Shown here: in pieces, positions 43,920 through 52,244 of the stretch | Position numbering within the stretch: position 1 is the first letter of the stretch | How the letters are laid out: the number at the start of each line of letters is the position of its first letter | Origin: Actinomycetota bacterium | GTDB taxonomy: Bacteria; Actinomycetota; Geothermincolia; Geothermincolales; RBG-13-55-18 | Assembly (NCBI GenBank): GCA_030019255.1 | Contig: JASEFK010000001.1 | Coordinates: 106,720-170,719 of the forward strand | Direction: 5' to 3' | DNA length: 64,000 nucleotides | Position numbers and translations under genes: made by a program | Notes under the pieces: generated by a model | What the model was told of the DNA's origin: nothing | Seen by the model: only the letters and a program-made list of their open reading frames with translations | Database searches by the model: none

Positions 43920-44552
43920 ATGTATCTCAAGACCTTGACCATCGGAATGCTGGCCACCAACTGTTACCTGCTGGCGTCGGACGTGCGTTCGCCCGCCGCG
44001 GTGATAGACCCGGCGGGGGAGGTGAAGTCCATCGTGTCCCGCCTGCACGAGGACGAGCTGGAATGCGTGGCCATCCTCTGCACCCACGGCCACGTGGATC
44101 ACGTGGCGGGGGCCGGCCCCCTGAGCGACGCCGTGGGAGCCCCGGTCTTCATCCACGAGGAGGACGCCGGAGCCCTGGCCAGTCCCCGTACCAGGCTGGT
44201 GGGGCTGGTGGGAGGGGTCATGGCCACCCGCCCCCGGCAGGTGCGCTACGTGAATGACGGCGACATTATCCGCGTGGGGGAGCTGGCCCTGAAGGTACTG
44301 CACACCCCGGGCCATACCCGGGGTGGGGTCAGCTTCTACCTCCCGGGATACCTTTTCTGCGGCGACCTCATCTTCCAGGGTTCCATCGGCCGCACGGACC
44401 TCAAGGGAGGGTCCCTGCAGACCCTGCTGCGGTCGGTGAGGGAGAAGGTCTGGGACCTTCCCGACGACACCCACATTCTACCAGGACACGGTCCGGCCAC
44501 CACCCTGGGGGAGGAAAAGGCCCACAACCCCTTCCTCATGGGGCTGGGTTGA
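43920..44552 (+). CDS. MBL-fold metallo-hydrolase (glyoxalase II-like)
   Basis: Metallo-beta-lactamase-fold hydrolase of 210 aa. The metal-binding motif is THGHVDHVAG, with further ligands in HTPGHTRG, FCGDLIF, and LPGHGP. It belongs to the short GloB/YcbL group often found between dtd and hisS; those proteins hydrolyse thioesters, but the substrate here is unknown. ATG 43920 follows GCGGAGGAT and matches the family start. The frame is open for another 59 codons upstream, without homology. Confidence 0.88.
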   Translation: MYLKTLTIGMLATNCYLLASDVRSPAAVIDPAGEVKSIVSRLHEDELECVAILCTHGHVDHVAGAGPLSDAVGAPVFIHEEDAGALASPRTRLVGLVGGVMATRPRQVRYVNDGDIIRVGELALKVLHTPGHTRGGVSFYLPGYLFCGDLIFQGSIGRTDLKGGSLQTLLRSVREKVWDLPDDTHILPGHGPATTLGEEKAHNPFLMGLG

Positions 44553-44728
44553 ACCGGGCGGGCGGGAGACGGAGGCGGTGAGGACGCCAGGTTCCGAGAG
44601 GAGGTGGCGGGGAAACGGTGTGTTGAGTCAAAGGACGGCCGCCGCGGGGTCGCAGGGAGCGGACCGCGCCCCGACGTTATACGCGGTCGGCAAGGGCTGC
44701 AGCACGCGGGGCCTTGAGACGGGAGAGG

Positions 44729-46027
44729 ATGAAGGTGTGGGGCGAAGAGAAGGCGCGGCGTAGGAATAGCGCGGACTTCCGGGCTCCCAGGGGAACCCAG
44801 GACGTACTGCCGCCGGAGAGCGAGCGGTGGCGCAGGGTACTGGACCTGGCCCACCGGCTTTTCCACGCCTACGGGTACCGGGAGATCATCCTTCCGGTAA
44901 TGGAATACACGGAGGTCTTCGCCCGGGGCCTGGGGGAAGGGACGGACATCGTGCGCAAGGAGATGTTCACCTTCCTGGACAAGGGGGGCAGGAGCCTGAC
45001 CCTCCGCCCGGAGGCCACCGCCGGGGTGGCCAGGGCCTTCGTGCAGCACCGCCTGGACAAGGGGGGGCTGCCGGTGAAGCTCTATTACTGCGGTCCCATG
45101 TTCCGCCACGAACGGCCCCAGGCGGGGAGATACCGCCAGTTCCACCAGCTGGGAGTGGAACTCATCGGTTCCCCGTACCCCAGCGCGGACGCCGAGGTGA
45201 TCCTCCTCTGCCACGAGTTCCTGGGCTCCCTGGGCATCGCCTCCCGCCTGGTGGTGAACAGCGTGGGTGACGCGGCTTGCCGTCCGGCCTACGTGGAGGC
45301 CCTGCGAGGCTACCTCGAGGGAAGGGCGGGGGAGCTCTGCCCGGACTGCCGCCGCAGGATGGAGGTAAACACCCTTCGGGTGCTGGACTGCAAGGAGAGG
45401 TCATGCGCCCCGGTGATCGCCGGGGCTCCCGGACTGGGGGACTACCTTTGTGGGGCCTGCCGGGCGCATCTCCGCGCGGTGGAGGAAATCCTGGGCGCCG
45501 CGGGGGTGGATTTCTCCCGCGAGGAGAGGCTGGTGAGGGGCCTGGACTATTACACCCGGACGGTATTCGAGTTCCAAGACCCAGAGCTGGGCGGACAGAA
45601 TGCCCTGGCCGCTGGGGGGAGGTATGACCACCTGGTGGAGGAGATGGGAGGGGAGCCCGTCCCCGCGGTGGGGTTCTCCGTCGGCCTGGAGAGGGTGATG
45701 AACGCCGGGCCGGTGCTTCCCGAGGGTGGCCGGGAAGGGGTTTACCTGGTGGCCATCGGGGAGGAGGCACGGAGGCGCGCCTTCCTGATGGCCCGCGGGC
45801 TGCGGGCGGAGGGATTGCGCTGCGACCTCGACCACATGGACAGGAGCCCCAAGGCCCAGATGAAGGAGGCCGACCGCCAGGGTTACCGGTACTGCCTGAT
45901 CCTGGGAGAGGACGAACTCAAGGGGGATTACCTGACCCTGCGCGACCTGGAGGAAGGAGCCCAGGAGAGGCTGGAGGCGGGCGGGAACCGCTGGCTGGAG
46001 GCGGTAAAGGAAAGGCTGGGGAGGTAA
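44729..46027 (+). CDS. hisS: Histidyl-tRNA synthetase
   Basis: Class II synthetase charging tRNA-His, 432 aa. Motifs: FRAPRGTQDVLPPES, TLRPEATAGVARA (motif 2 region with the preceding MFTFLDK), FRHERPQAGRYRQFHQLGVE, the histidine-A motif VRGLDYYTRTVFEF, motif 3 VGFSVGLERV, and a C-terminal anticodon-binding domain. A Cys-rich insert (CPDCRRR, CKERSC, CGAC) suggests a bound metal. ATG 44729 is chosen; TTG 44714 in the same frame is possible. No T-box leader was seen upstream. Confidence 0.95.
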   Translation: MKVWGEEKARRRNSADFRAPRGTQDVLPPESERWRRVLDLAHRLFHAYGYREIILPVMEYTEVFARGLGEGTDIVRKEMFTFLDKGGRSLTLRPEATAGVARAFVQHRLDKGGLPVKLYYCGPMFRHERPQAGRYRQFHQLGVELIGSPYPSADAEVILLCHEFLGSLGIASRLVVNSVGDAACRPAYVEALRGYLEGRAGELCPDCRRRMEVNTLRVLDCKERSCAPVIAGAPGLGDYLCGACRAHLRAVEEILGAAGVDFSREERLVRGLDYYTRTVFEFQDPELGGQNALAAGGRYDHLVEEMGGEPVPAVGFSVGLERVMNAGPVLPEGGREGVYLVAIGEEARRRAFLMARGLRAEGLRCDLDHMDRSPKAQMKEADRQGYRYCLILGEDELKGDYLTLRDLEEGAQERLEAGGNRWLEAVKERLGR

Positions 46028-46164
46028 CGGCGGGAAAATAAACCCGAAGGGGTCAGCGCGAGGCGCGGTATGGAAACATCCGGTCGGGAGCATGGACACG
46101 GTAATGGTCATCGTCGGTCGGGTCTCGAAACGGCGAAAAACCTAAGACGGCGACGAGGAAGGAC

Positions 46165-47943
46165 ATGGAGGATATGAAGGACGGACGCTGGGAGAAGAGG
46201 ACCCGTTACTGCGGCACGCTGCGTCCCGCGGACGTGGGACGGGAGGTGGTCCTCAACGGCTGGGTGCAGACCAGGAGGGATCATGGGGGGGTCATCTTCC
46301 TGGACCTGCGGGATATAACCGGCCTGGTGCAGGTGGTCTGCAACCCGGAGGTAAGTCCCGTGGCGCATGCCACCGCCCGTCAGGTGCGCAGCGAGTACGT
46401 CCTCTCCTGCCGGGGGGTGGTGCGCGCCCGTCCCGCGGAGTCGGTCAACCCGCGCCTAGCCACGGGAGAGGTGGAGGTCATGGCCGAGGAGGTCACGGTC
46501 ATTAGCTCCTCGCTCACCCCACCCTTCGAGATCGAGCCGGGAAGCGGGGTGGAGGAGACGCTGCGCCTCCGCTACCGTTACCTGGACCTGCGCCGTCCCG
46601 ACATGCAGGAGGCCCTGGTGCTGCGCAGCAGGGTGACCCAGGAAGTGCGCAATTTCCTGATTTCCAGGAATTTCCTGGAAATCGAGACCCCCATGCTCAC
46701 CAAGAGCACGCCGGAGGGGGCGAGGGACTTCGTGGTCCCCTCCCGCCTGCAGCCGGGCAAGTTCTACGCCCTTCCCCAGTCCCCGCAGCTCTTCAAGCAG
46801 CTGCTGATGGTGGCCGGTTTCGACCGCTACTTCCAGATAGCCCGCTGTTTCCGGGACGAGGACCTGCGCGCCGACCGGCAGCCGGAGTTCACCCAGATAG
46901 ACCTGGAAATGTCCTTCGTGGACCCCGAGGACGTGATGTCCCTCATGGACGAGATGTTCGCCCACCTCTTCCGGTCCGTGCTGGGAGTAGAGCTCGCCGT
47001 TCCCTTCCCCCGGCTGACCTGGAGGGAAGCCATGGAACGATACGGGACCGACCGCCCGGACCCGAGGTGGGGGATGGAGATGAGGGACTTCTCTCCCCTC
47101 TTCCGGGAGACGGAGTTCAAGGTCTTCCGCTCCGTGCTGGAGGCCGGGGGGAAGGTAAGGGGCTTCAAGGTAGCGGGCATGCGGTCACCGGCCCGGCGCG
47201 AGCTGGACGGGCTGGTGGACGAGGCGCGCCGCCTGGGAGCGGGCGGGCTGGTGTGGATGGTCCGCGAGGGGGAGGGGTTGAAGTCCCCCGCCGCCAAGTT
47301 CCTGTCCTCGCGGGAGACCGAGGGCGTGGTACGCAGCGCCGGGCTGGAGGAGGGCGAGGTGCTGCTCCTGGCCGCCGGGGGCGAAGAACTGAACGACGTC
47401 CTCGCCGGCCTGCGTTCCTACTGCGCGGAACGTTATGCCCCTCCTCCGGAGGAGAGATTCGCCTTCACCTGGGTTACCGAGTTCCCCCTCTTCGACTGGG
47501 ACGAGGAGGAGAAGCGCTACAAGAGCAACCACCACCCCTTCACCGCCCCCAGTGCCGGGTGCCTGGAATATCTGGAGGAAAGGCCCCTGGAGGTGACCTC
47601 GGATTCCTATGACCTGGTGCTCAACGGGGTGGAGCTGGGTGGGGGGAGCATTCGAATCCACGACCCGGAACTGCAATCCAGGATCTTCGGCATCCTCGGC
47701 CTCTCCGAGGAGGAGGCGGCGGAGAAGTTCGGTTTCCTGCTGGAAGCTTTCCGCTACGGCCCGCCGCCCCACGGGGGGATAGCCTTCGGGCTGGACCGGC
47801 TGGTGATGATCATGGCTGGCAGGGAGTCCATACGGGAGGTCATCGCCTTCCCCAAGACCCAGTCCGGCTCCGATCCCCTCACCGGAGCCCCGGATGCCGT
47901 CTATCCCCAGCAGTTAAGGGAACTGCGCCTGCGGCCGATTTGA
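46165..47943 (+). CDS. aspS: Aspartyl-tRNA synthetase (bacterial type)
   Basis: Class IIb synthetase, 592 aa, with an N-terminal OB-fold anticodon domain (GWVQTRRDHGGVIFLDLRD), the catalytic core (RYRYLDLRRP, SPQLFKQLLMVAGFDRYFQI shown in part, FRDEDLRADRQPEF), a GAD insertion domain (~280-420), and motif 3 (GIAFGLDRLVM). The insertion marks the bacterial type. The genome may or may not use it for tRNA-Asn too; gatCAB is not in the window. ATG 46165 and ATG 46174 are both possible starts. ispH follows 44 bases downstream. Confidence 0.96.
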   Translation: MEDMKDGRWEKRTRYCGTLRPADVGREVVLNGWVQTRRDHGGVIFLDLRDITGLVQVVCNPEVSPVAHATARQVRSEYVLSCRGVVRARPAESVNPRLATGEVEVMAEEVTVISSSLTPPFEIEPGSGVEETLRLRYRYLDLRRPDMQEALVLRSRVTQEVRNFLISRNFLEIETPMLTKSTPEGARDFVVPSRLQPGKFYALPQSPQLFKQLLMVAGFDRYFQIARCFRDEDLRADRQPEFTQIDLEMSFVDPEDVMSLMDEMFAHLFRSVLGVELAVPFPRLTWREAMERYGTDRPDPRWGMEMRDFSPLFRETEFKVFRSVLEAGGKVRGFKVAGMRSPARRELDGLVDEARRLGAGGLVWMVREGEGLKSPAAKFLSSRETEGVVRSAGLEEGEVLLLAAGGEELNDVLAGLRSYCAERYAPPPEERFAFTWVTEFPLFDWDEEEKRYKSNHHPFTAPSAGCLEYLEERPLEVTSDSYDLVLNGVELGGGSIRIHDPELQSRIFGILGLSEEEAAEKFGFLLEAFRYGPPPHGGIAFGLDRLVMIMAGRESIREVIAFPKTQSGSDPLTGAPDAVYPQQLRELRLRPI

Positions 47944-47987
47944 AAGGCGGGTGGTCCGCCGATCGGTTCCGGCACGAGGGAGGGGCG

Positions 47988-48875
47988 ATGGATATAACCC
48001 TGGCCAGGTACGCCGGCTTCTGTCCCGGGGTGAGGAGGGCCATACGTATGGCCAAGGAGGTCCTGCGGGACCCGGAGAGGCCGGCTTTTTCCGTAGGCCC
48101 CATCATCCATAATCCCCAGGTGGTGGAGGAGCTGGAGAGGAGGGGCCTGCGGGTCCTTCCCGAGGACCCGAAAGAGTGGGAGGCGGCCGAGCTGGCCGGC
48201 TCGCGGGTGATCATCAGGTCCCACGGCATCCCGCCCCACTTGGCGCAGAGGCTGGCGGACCTGGGTGCCGAGACGGTGGACGCCACTTGCCCCACGGTGA
48301 AGAAGGCCCAGAAGGCGGCCATGCGCCTGGTGGGTGAGGGGTACCACCTCTTCATCGTCGGTAACCGTGAGCATCCCGAGGTGGAAGCCATCCTGGGACA
48401 CGTGAACCGGGACGCCGTGGTCATCAAGGAGATAGAGGAGTTGAAGGAGTGGTGGGAAGGGCAGACCCGCATGGTGAGGAAGGTCGGTATCATCGCCCAG
48501 ACCACCGTGGACCTGCTCACCTTCCGGAGCTTGGTGGAGGGCCTGATAACCGAGGTCCCGGAGATGATCCGGGAGGTGAGCGAGATGAAGCTCATAAACA
48601 CCCTGTGCCGCAATACCCTGGCCCGCCAGGCGGAGGCCCTGCAGCTGGCGCTGGCCCACGACCTGGTGGTGGTGGTGGGGGGAAGGAACAGCTCCAACAC
48701 CGAGTTCCTGCGCAAGATCTGCGAGACGGCGGGTGCCCGGACCGTGAAGGTGGAGACCGCGGAGGAGCTGGACCTCTCCGTCCTGGAAGGGGTCTCCCGG
48801 GCGGCGGTGGTGGGAGGAGCCTCCACGCCCCGGGAGAGGCTGGAGGAGGTCAGGCGCCTGCTGGCCTCCCGTTAG
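47988..48875 (+). CDS. ispH: 4-hydroxy-3-methylbut-2-enyl diphosphate reductase (IspH)
   Basis: Last enzyme of the MEP pathway, reducing HMBPP to IPP and DMAPP with a [4Fe-4S] cluster. The 295-aa protein has the three cluster cysteines in AGFCPGVRRA, DATCPTVKKA, and INTLCRNT, plus RSHGIPP, the TTVD element, and GGRNSSNTEF. ATG 47988 follows GAGGGAGGGGC and matches the family start. It completes, with dxr and ispG, three MEP steps in the window. Confidence 0.96.
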   Translation: MDITLARYAGFCPGVRRAIRMAKEVLRDPERPAFSVGPIIHNPQVVEELERRGLRVLPEDPKEWEAAELAGSRVIIRSHGIPPHLAQRLADLGAETVDATCPTVKKAQKAAMRLVGEGYHLFIVGNREHPEVEAILGHVNRDAVVIKEIEELKEWWEGQTRMVRKVGIIAQTTVDLLTFRSLVEGLITEVPEMIREVSEMKLINTLCRNTLARQAEALQLALAHDLVVVVGGRNSSNTEFLRKICETAGARTVKVETAEELDLSVLEGVSRAAVVGGASTPRERLEEVRRLLASR

Positions 48876-49474
48876 TCCCGTACCCGTGCCGCTCCGGCAG
48901 TCCCTTCCCCGGGCCTCAAGACCATGACCATCAGTTGGCGGAGTCTCTTTTCCCGGGAACACCGAGGATCTTGTGATGATGAGGCTCCAGCTTTTCGAAC
49001 CGCCATCCGGTAGGGGGTGTGGGCTCAACGCCGTGTAAAGAAACGGGAACTCGGCCCGTCGATGCTCCTCGAGGACCGCATGAGAGACGCGATGCGGATT
49101 TCGTGACCAAAGGAACACCGGAAACCGTTTTTCCACCGATAGTCGTCCCGTCCGGCAACCGGAAGATTGATGGACACATATCCCGACTCCTTAACCTTAT
49201 GCTAAAATGTAAACAGCGGTTGTCGGGCTCGACCTTGTGCGTTGTGCGCCGTGGATTATCGTTGAGCCAACACTTCGATAAAGGGAACCGCTTTCCGCCG
49301 GTGGACGTAATGCCCCCAACCCGGGTGGGGGACTACGGAGACCCGCGGTAGGTGCCCACGTGCGTGGGTGCAGGTTCAAGATAGCGGCGCAGACGGCAAG
49401 GTGGGGTCCGATTTATTTTTTTGGGCCCATGGGTTGATAATACAGATGAATTCCCGGGACAGCGGGGGATGGTG
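48876..49474. other. Gap between ispH and rarA
   Basis: About 600 bases with no recognised gene. It contains an extended -10-like TGCTAAAAT at 49200-49208, about 265 bases before rarA, and GATAAT at 49436-49441 close to rarA after a T-run (49412-49422). Confidence 0.4.
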
Positions 49475-50836
49475 ATGGACCTTTTCGAGGCGGCGAGGGA
49501 GAAGTTGAGGGAGTCCGAGGCACCCCTGGCCCTCCGCATGCGGCCGCGTACCCTGGAGGAGTTCGTGGGCCAGGAGGAGGTGGTGGGTGAGGGAACTTAC
49601 CTCCGCCGTGCCCTGGAGGAGGACCAGCTCCAGACGGCCATCTTTTGGGGGCCGCCGGGTTCGGGGAAGACGACCCTAGCGGCCGTCATCGCCCGCATGA
49701 CCCAGGCCCACTTCCAGCAGATATCCGCGGTGGAGAGCGGTGTGGCCGAGGTGCGCAGGCTCATCCGGGAGGCGGAGGACCGGCGGGCCATGCACGGGCA
49801 GCGCACCATCATCTTCATCGACGAGATTCATCGCTTCAATAGGGCGCAGCAGGACGCCCTGCTTCCCGCCGTGGAAGACGGCACCATCGTCCTCATCGGG
49901 GCCACCACGGAGAATCCCTATTTTGAGGTTAACTCCGCGCTGGTCTCCAGGAGCAAGGTCTTCCGCCTCCGCCCCCTGGGGGAGGAGGAGATCAGGAAGA
50001 TCTTGGAAAGAGCCCTGCGGGACCGCGAGAGGGGGCTGGGATCCTTGGGCCTGGAGGTGGACGAGGAGGCCCTGAGGCATATCGTGCGCATCTCCGGAGG
50101 GGACGCCAGGGTAGCCCTGAACACCCTGGAAGCGGCCGCCCTCCTCTCCCGGGAGAGGGAGGGACGAAGGCATGTTGACCTGCGGGCTGCGGAGGAGGCG
50201 GCGCAGCGCAAGGCCCTGCTCTACGACAAGTGGGGCGACGCCCACTACGACATCATTTCCGCCTTCATCAAGTCCCTGCGGGGTTCCGATCCCCATGCCG
50301 CCGTGTACTGGCTGGCCCGCATGCTCCAGGCCGGCGAGGACCCGCGCTTCATCGCCCGGCGCATGGTCATCTTCGCCTCCGAGGACGTGGGCCTGGCGGA
50401 CAGCGGGGCCCTGCAGGTGGCTACCGCCGCCGCTCAAGCAGTGGAGTTCGTGGGCCTGCCGGAATGCCGCCTCAACCTGGCCCATGCCGCCCTGTACCTG
50501 GCCTTGGCCCCCAAGAGCAACTCGGCGCTGAGGGCTATATCCGCCGCCGACCGCGAGGTGGCCGAGGGCATGACCCCCCCGGTACCCGCCCACCTCCGGG
50601 ATGCCCATTATCCGGCGGCGTCCGCCCTGGGGCATGGCAAGGGCTATCTCTACCCGCACGATTTCCCCGGCGGCTACGTGGAGCAGTCCTATCTCCCGGA
50701 GGGGATGGAGGACAGGGAGTTCTACCGACCCGGGGGGTCGGGAGAGGAAGCCCGCATGGTGGAGGAGTGGAGGAGGCGGAAAAGGGAGAAGGGTTCCGGG
50801 AGAGGAGAGGACCATAATCCGCCTCGAGGTGATTGA
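49475..50836 (+). CDS. rarA: Replication-associated recombination protein RarA (MgsA)
   Basis: AAA+ ATPase related to clamp loaders, acting at stalled replication forks, 453 aa. Motifs: RPRTLEEFVGQEEVVG at the N-terminus, Walker A WGPPGSGKTTLA, Walker B IFIDEIHRFN, sensor GATTENP, and the C-terminal RarA-specific region (DAHYDIISAFIKSLRGSDPHAA shown in part, and HYPAASALGHGKGYLYPHD). ATG 49475 follows GGGGGATGGT; ATG 49469 adds two residues. A charged tail rich in Arg and Glu ends the protein. Confidence 0.94.
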   Translation: MDLFEAAREKLRESEAPLALRMRPRTLEEFVGQEEVVGEGTYLRRALEEDQLQTAIFWGPPGSGKTTLAAVIARMTQAHFQQISAVESGVAEVRRLIREAEDRRAMHGQRTIIFIDEIHRFNRAQQDALLPAVEDGTIVLIGATTENPYFEVNSALVSRSKVFRLRPLGEEEIRKILERALRDRERGLGSLGLEVDEEALRHIVRISGGDARVALNTLEAAALLSREREGRRHVDLRAAEEAAQRKALLYDKWGDAHYDIISAFIKSLRGSDPHAAVYWLARMLQAGEDPRFIARRMVIFASEDVGLADSGALQVATAAAQAVEFVGLPECRLNLAHAALYLALAPKSNSALRAISAADREVAEGMTPPVPAHLRDAHYPAASALGHGKGYLYPHDFPGGYVEQSYLPEGMEDREFYRPGGSGEEARMVEEWRRRKREKGSGRGEDHNPPRGD

Positions 50837-51139
50837 GGAGGCCGGTTCCACGTAAAGAAAGGGCTATGCGGGGAGAATTGAAAGGCTCACCGGGGTTCTC
50901 GCCCGGAGCCGCGTGAGGAACGGCCGGCTTTTAAAGAAGACGCCTCCCCGTTACCAATGACGATGCTGCGAACCTGCAGGAATCACCGGCAGATGGAAAA
51001 AGATCGATTGAACTCATTTTCATCCCGGCGAAACGAGCAAGACACACGGGAGGGGGGCGTGAGCTCCCGGTTTCGTTGACACCCCGAATGAGCGGGTGCT
51101 ATCCTCGAAAAGCCCGGAGAACTGACCAGGAGCGAGAAG
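50837..51139 (+). promoter_or_regulatory. iscU upstream region with a consensus promoter
   Basis: TTGACA at 51076-51081 and TATCCT at 51100-51105, spacer 18, with TGC before the -10 (TGCTATCCT). Transcription would start about 51112, giving a ~28-base leader. The rest of the gap holds no recognised gene. Confidence 0.65.
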
Positions 51140-51526
51140 ATGTACAGCGACAAGGTCATCGAACACTTCCAGAATCCCCGCAACGTGGGCTCCATACCCG
51201 ATTACGACGGGATGGGAAAAGTTGGCAGCGAGGTCTGCGGGGACATGATGGAGGTCTATATCAAGGTGGAGAACGGCCGCCTAGTGGACGTCAAGTACAA
51301 GACCTTCGGCTGCGGTGCGGCGGTGGCCTCCGGGAGCATGGGCACGGAGATGGTCAAGGGGAAGACCATCGAGGAGGCCCTGCGGATAACCGACGAACAG
51401 GTGGCGGAGGCGCTGGATGGCCTACCGCCTGAGAAGATGCACTGCTCTAACCTCGCCGCGGACGGCATAAAGGCCGCCATTCGGGATTATCTTTCCCGCC
51501 GGGAGGGACGGGGCGGTGAAGGCTGA
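51140..51526 (+). CDS. iscU: IscU/NifU-type iron-sulfur cluster scaffold protein
   Basis: Scaffold on which iron-sulfur clusters are assembled before transfer, 128 aa. The three conserved cysteines appear in VCGDMMEV, FGCGAAVAS, and MHCSNLAADGI, and the Asp next to the first Cys, needed for cluster release, is present. It is the single-domain form (no Nfu or ferredoxin extension). Unusually, no cysteine desulfurase, IscR or HscAB gene is adjacent. It has its own promoter. The MEP enzymes and the hydrogenase-like proteins in this window are possible clients. Confidence 0.92.
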   Translation: MYSDKVIEHFQNPRNVGSIPDYDGMGKVGSEVCGDMMEVYIKVENGRLVDVKYKTFGCGAAVASGSMGTEMVKGKTIEEALRITDEQVAEALDGLPPEKMHCSNLAADGIKAAIRDYLSRREGRGGEG

Positions 51527-51538
51527 GGAGGTCCATCC

Positions 51539-51922
51539 TTGGGTGGAGTAGCCGCCCTGATCTGTGCCGCGTCCTTCGCCCTCTTCATGCTCTCCCTGGC
51601 CACGGTGGCCTGGAAGCTATCCCGCACCATGGCCTTGACCAACCGCATACTCGACGATATCCGGCGGGAAACCCTCCCCCTGCTGGGCAAGCTGCAGACC
51701 ACCATGGACCACGTGAACCGGGAGATGGAATACGTGGACGGGGTCCTGGAGGCGGTGGAGTCTCTGGCATCCAGGCTGGACTCCATGACCAGTGCTGCCC
51801 AGCAGCTGGTTAGCTCGCCGCTGGTCAGGTTCCTGAGCCTGGGAATCGGCGCCCGCAGGGCCTTGGGGAATCTCTCCCGGGCGGGAGGCGGCGGGGAGAA
51901 CGGAGAGGCCCGGGAGGTCTGA
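51539..51922 (+). CDS. DUF948-domain membrane protein
   Basis: Small protein (127 aa) with one N-terminal hydrophobic helix (GVAALICAASFALFMLSLA) followed by a long, heptad-like helical region (residues ~30-95) and a Gly-rich tail. It matches the DUF948 family of Gram-positive bacteria, whose function is unknown; in actinobacteria it is regularly found just before alaS, as here. The start is TTG 51539 with GAGGAGGT six bases upstream, 12 bases after iscU. Confidence 0.75.
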   Translation: MGGVAALICAASFALFMLSLATVAWKLSRTMALTNRILDDIRRETLPLLGKLQTTMDHVNREMEYVDGVLEAVESLASRLDSMTSAAQQLVSSPLVRFLSLGIGARRALGNLSRAGGGGENGEAREV

Positions 51923-52244
51923 TCCCGGCGGGAGAACCGTGAAGACCCCACGGACAAAAGGGATCCTGGTCTTTAGTCCGGCGGACGCCCTGGCACGGCC
52001 AAGAGGCTTAGAGCACTGCCTTCCACGGCGTGGTCCCCACGGAGGAGCTTTCCCCCGGAAGCCGCTGGCAGGGTTCAGGGCGGGGTGCGCTATCGGATAA
52101 AATAAGCCATCATGGCCCGGACCCTCGTGCGCCTGCAGTGACCGGCGGGCGGAAGGACGGGAACGGGCCGGAAGCGGAGTCAGCCGGTCGCCTCCGGTGG
52201 AGACGGTCCCTGGTCGGGACGCACGAGGCGAAAGGGAGGAGGAC
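51923..52244. other. Gap upstream of alaS
   Basis: No gene recognised; the small cytoplasmic protein often found here in actinobacteria was not seen. TAAAAT at 52098-52103 is a weak -10 candidate. No T-box element was found. Confidence 0.35.

Noticed and set aside
44553..44728. T-box leader before hisS
   Set aside because: No TGGNACCGCG-type T-box sequence or terminator is present here, nor before alaS or aspS.
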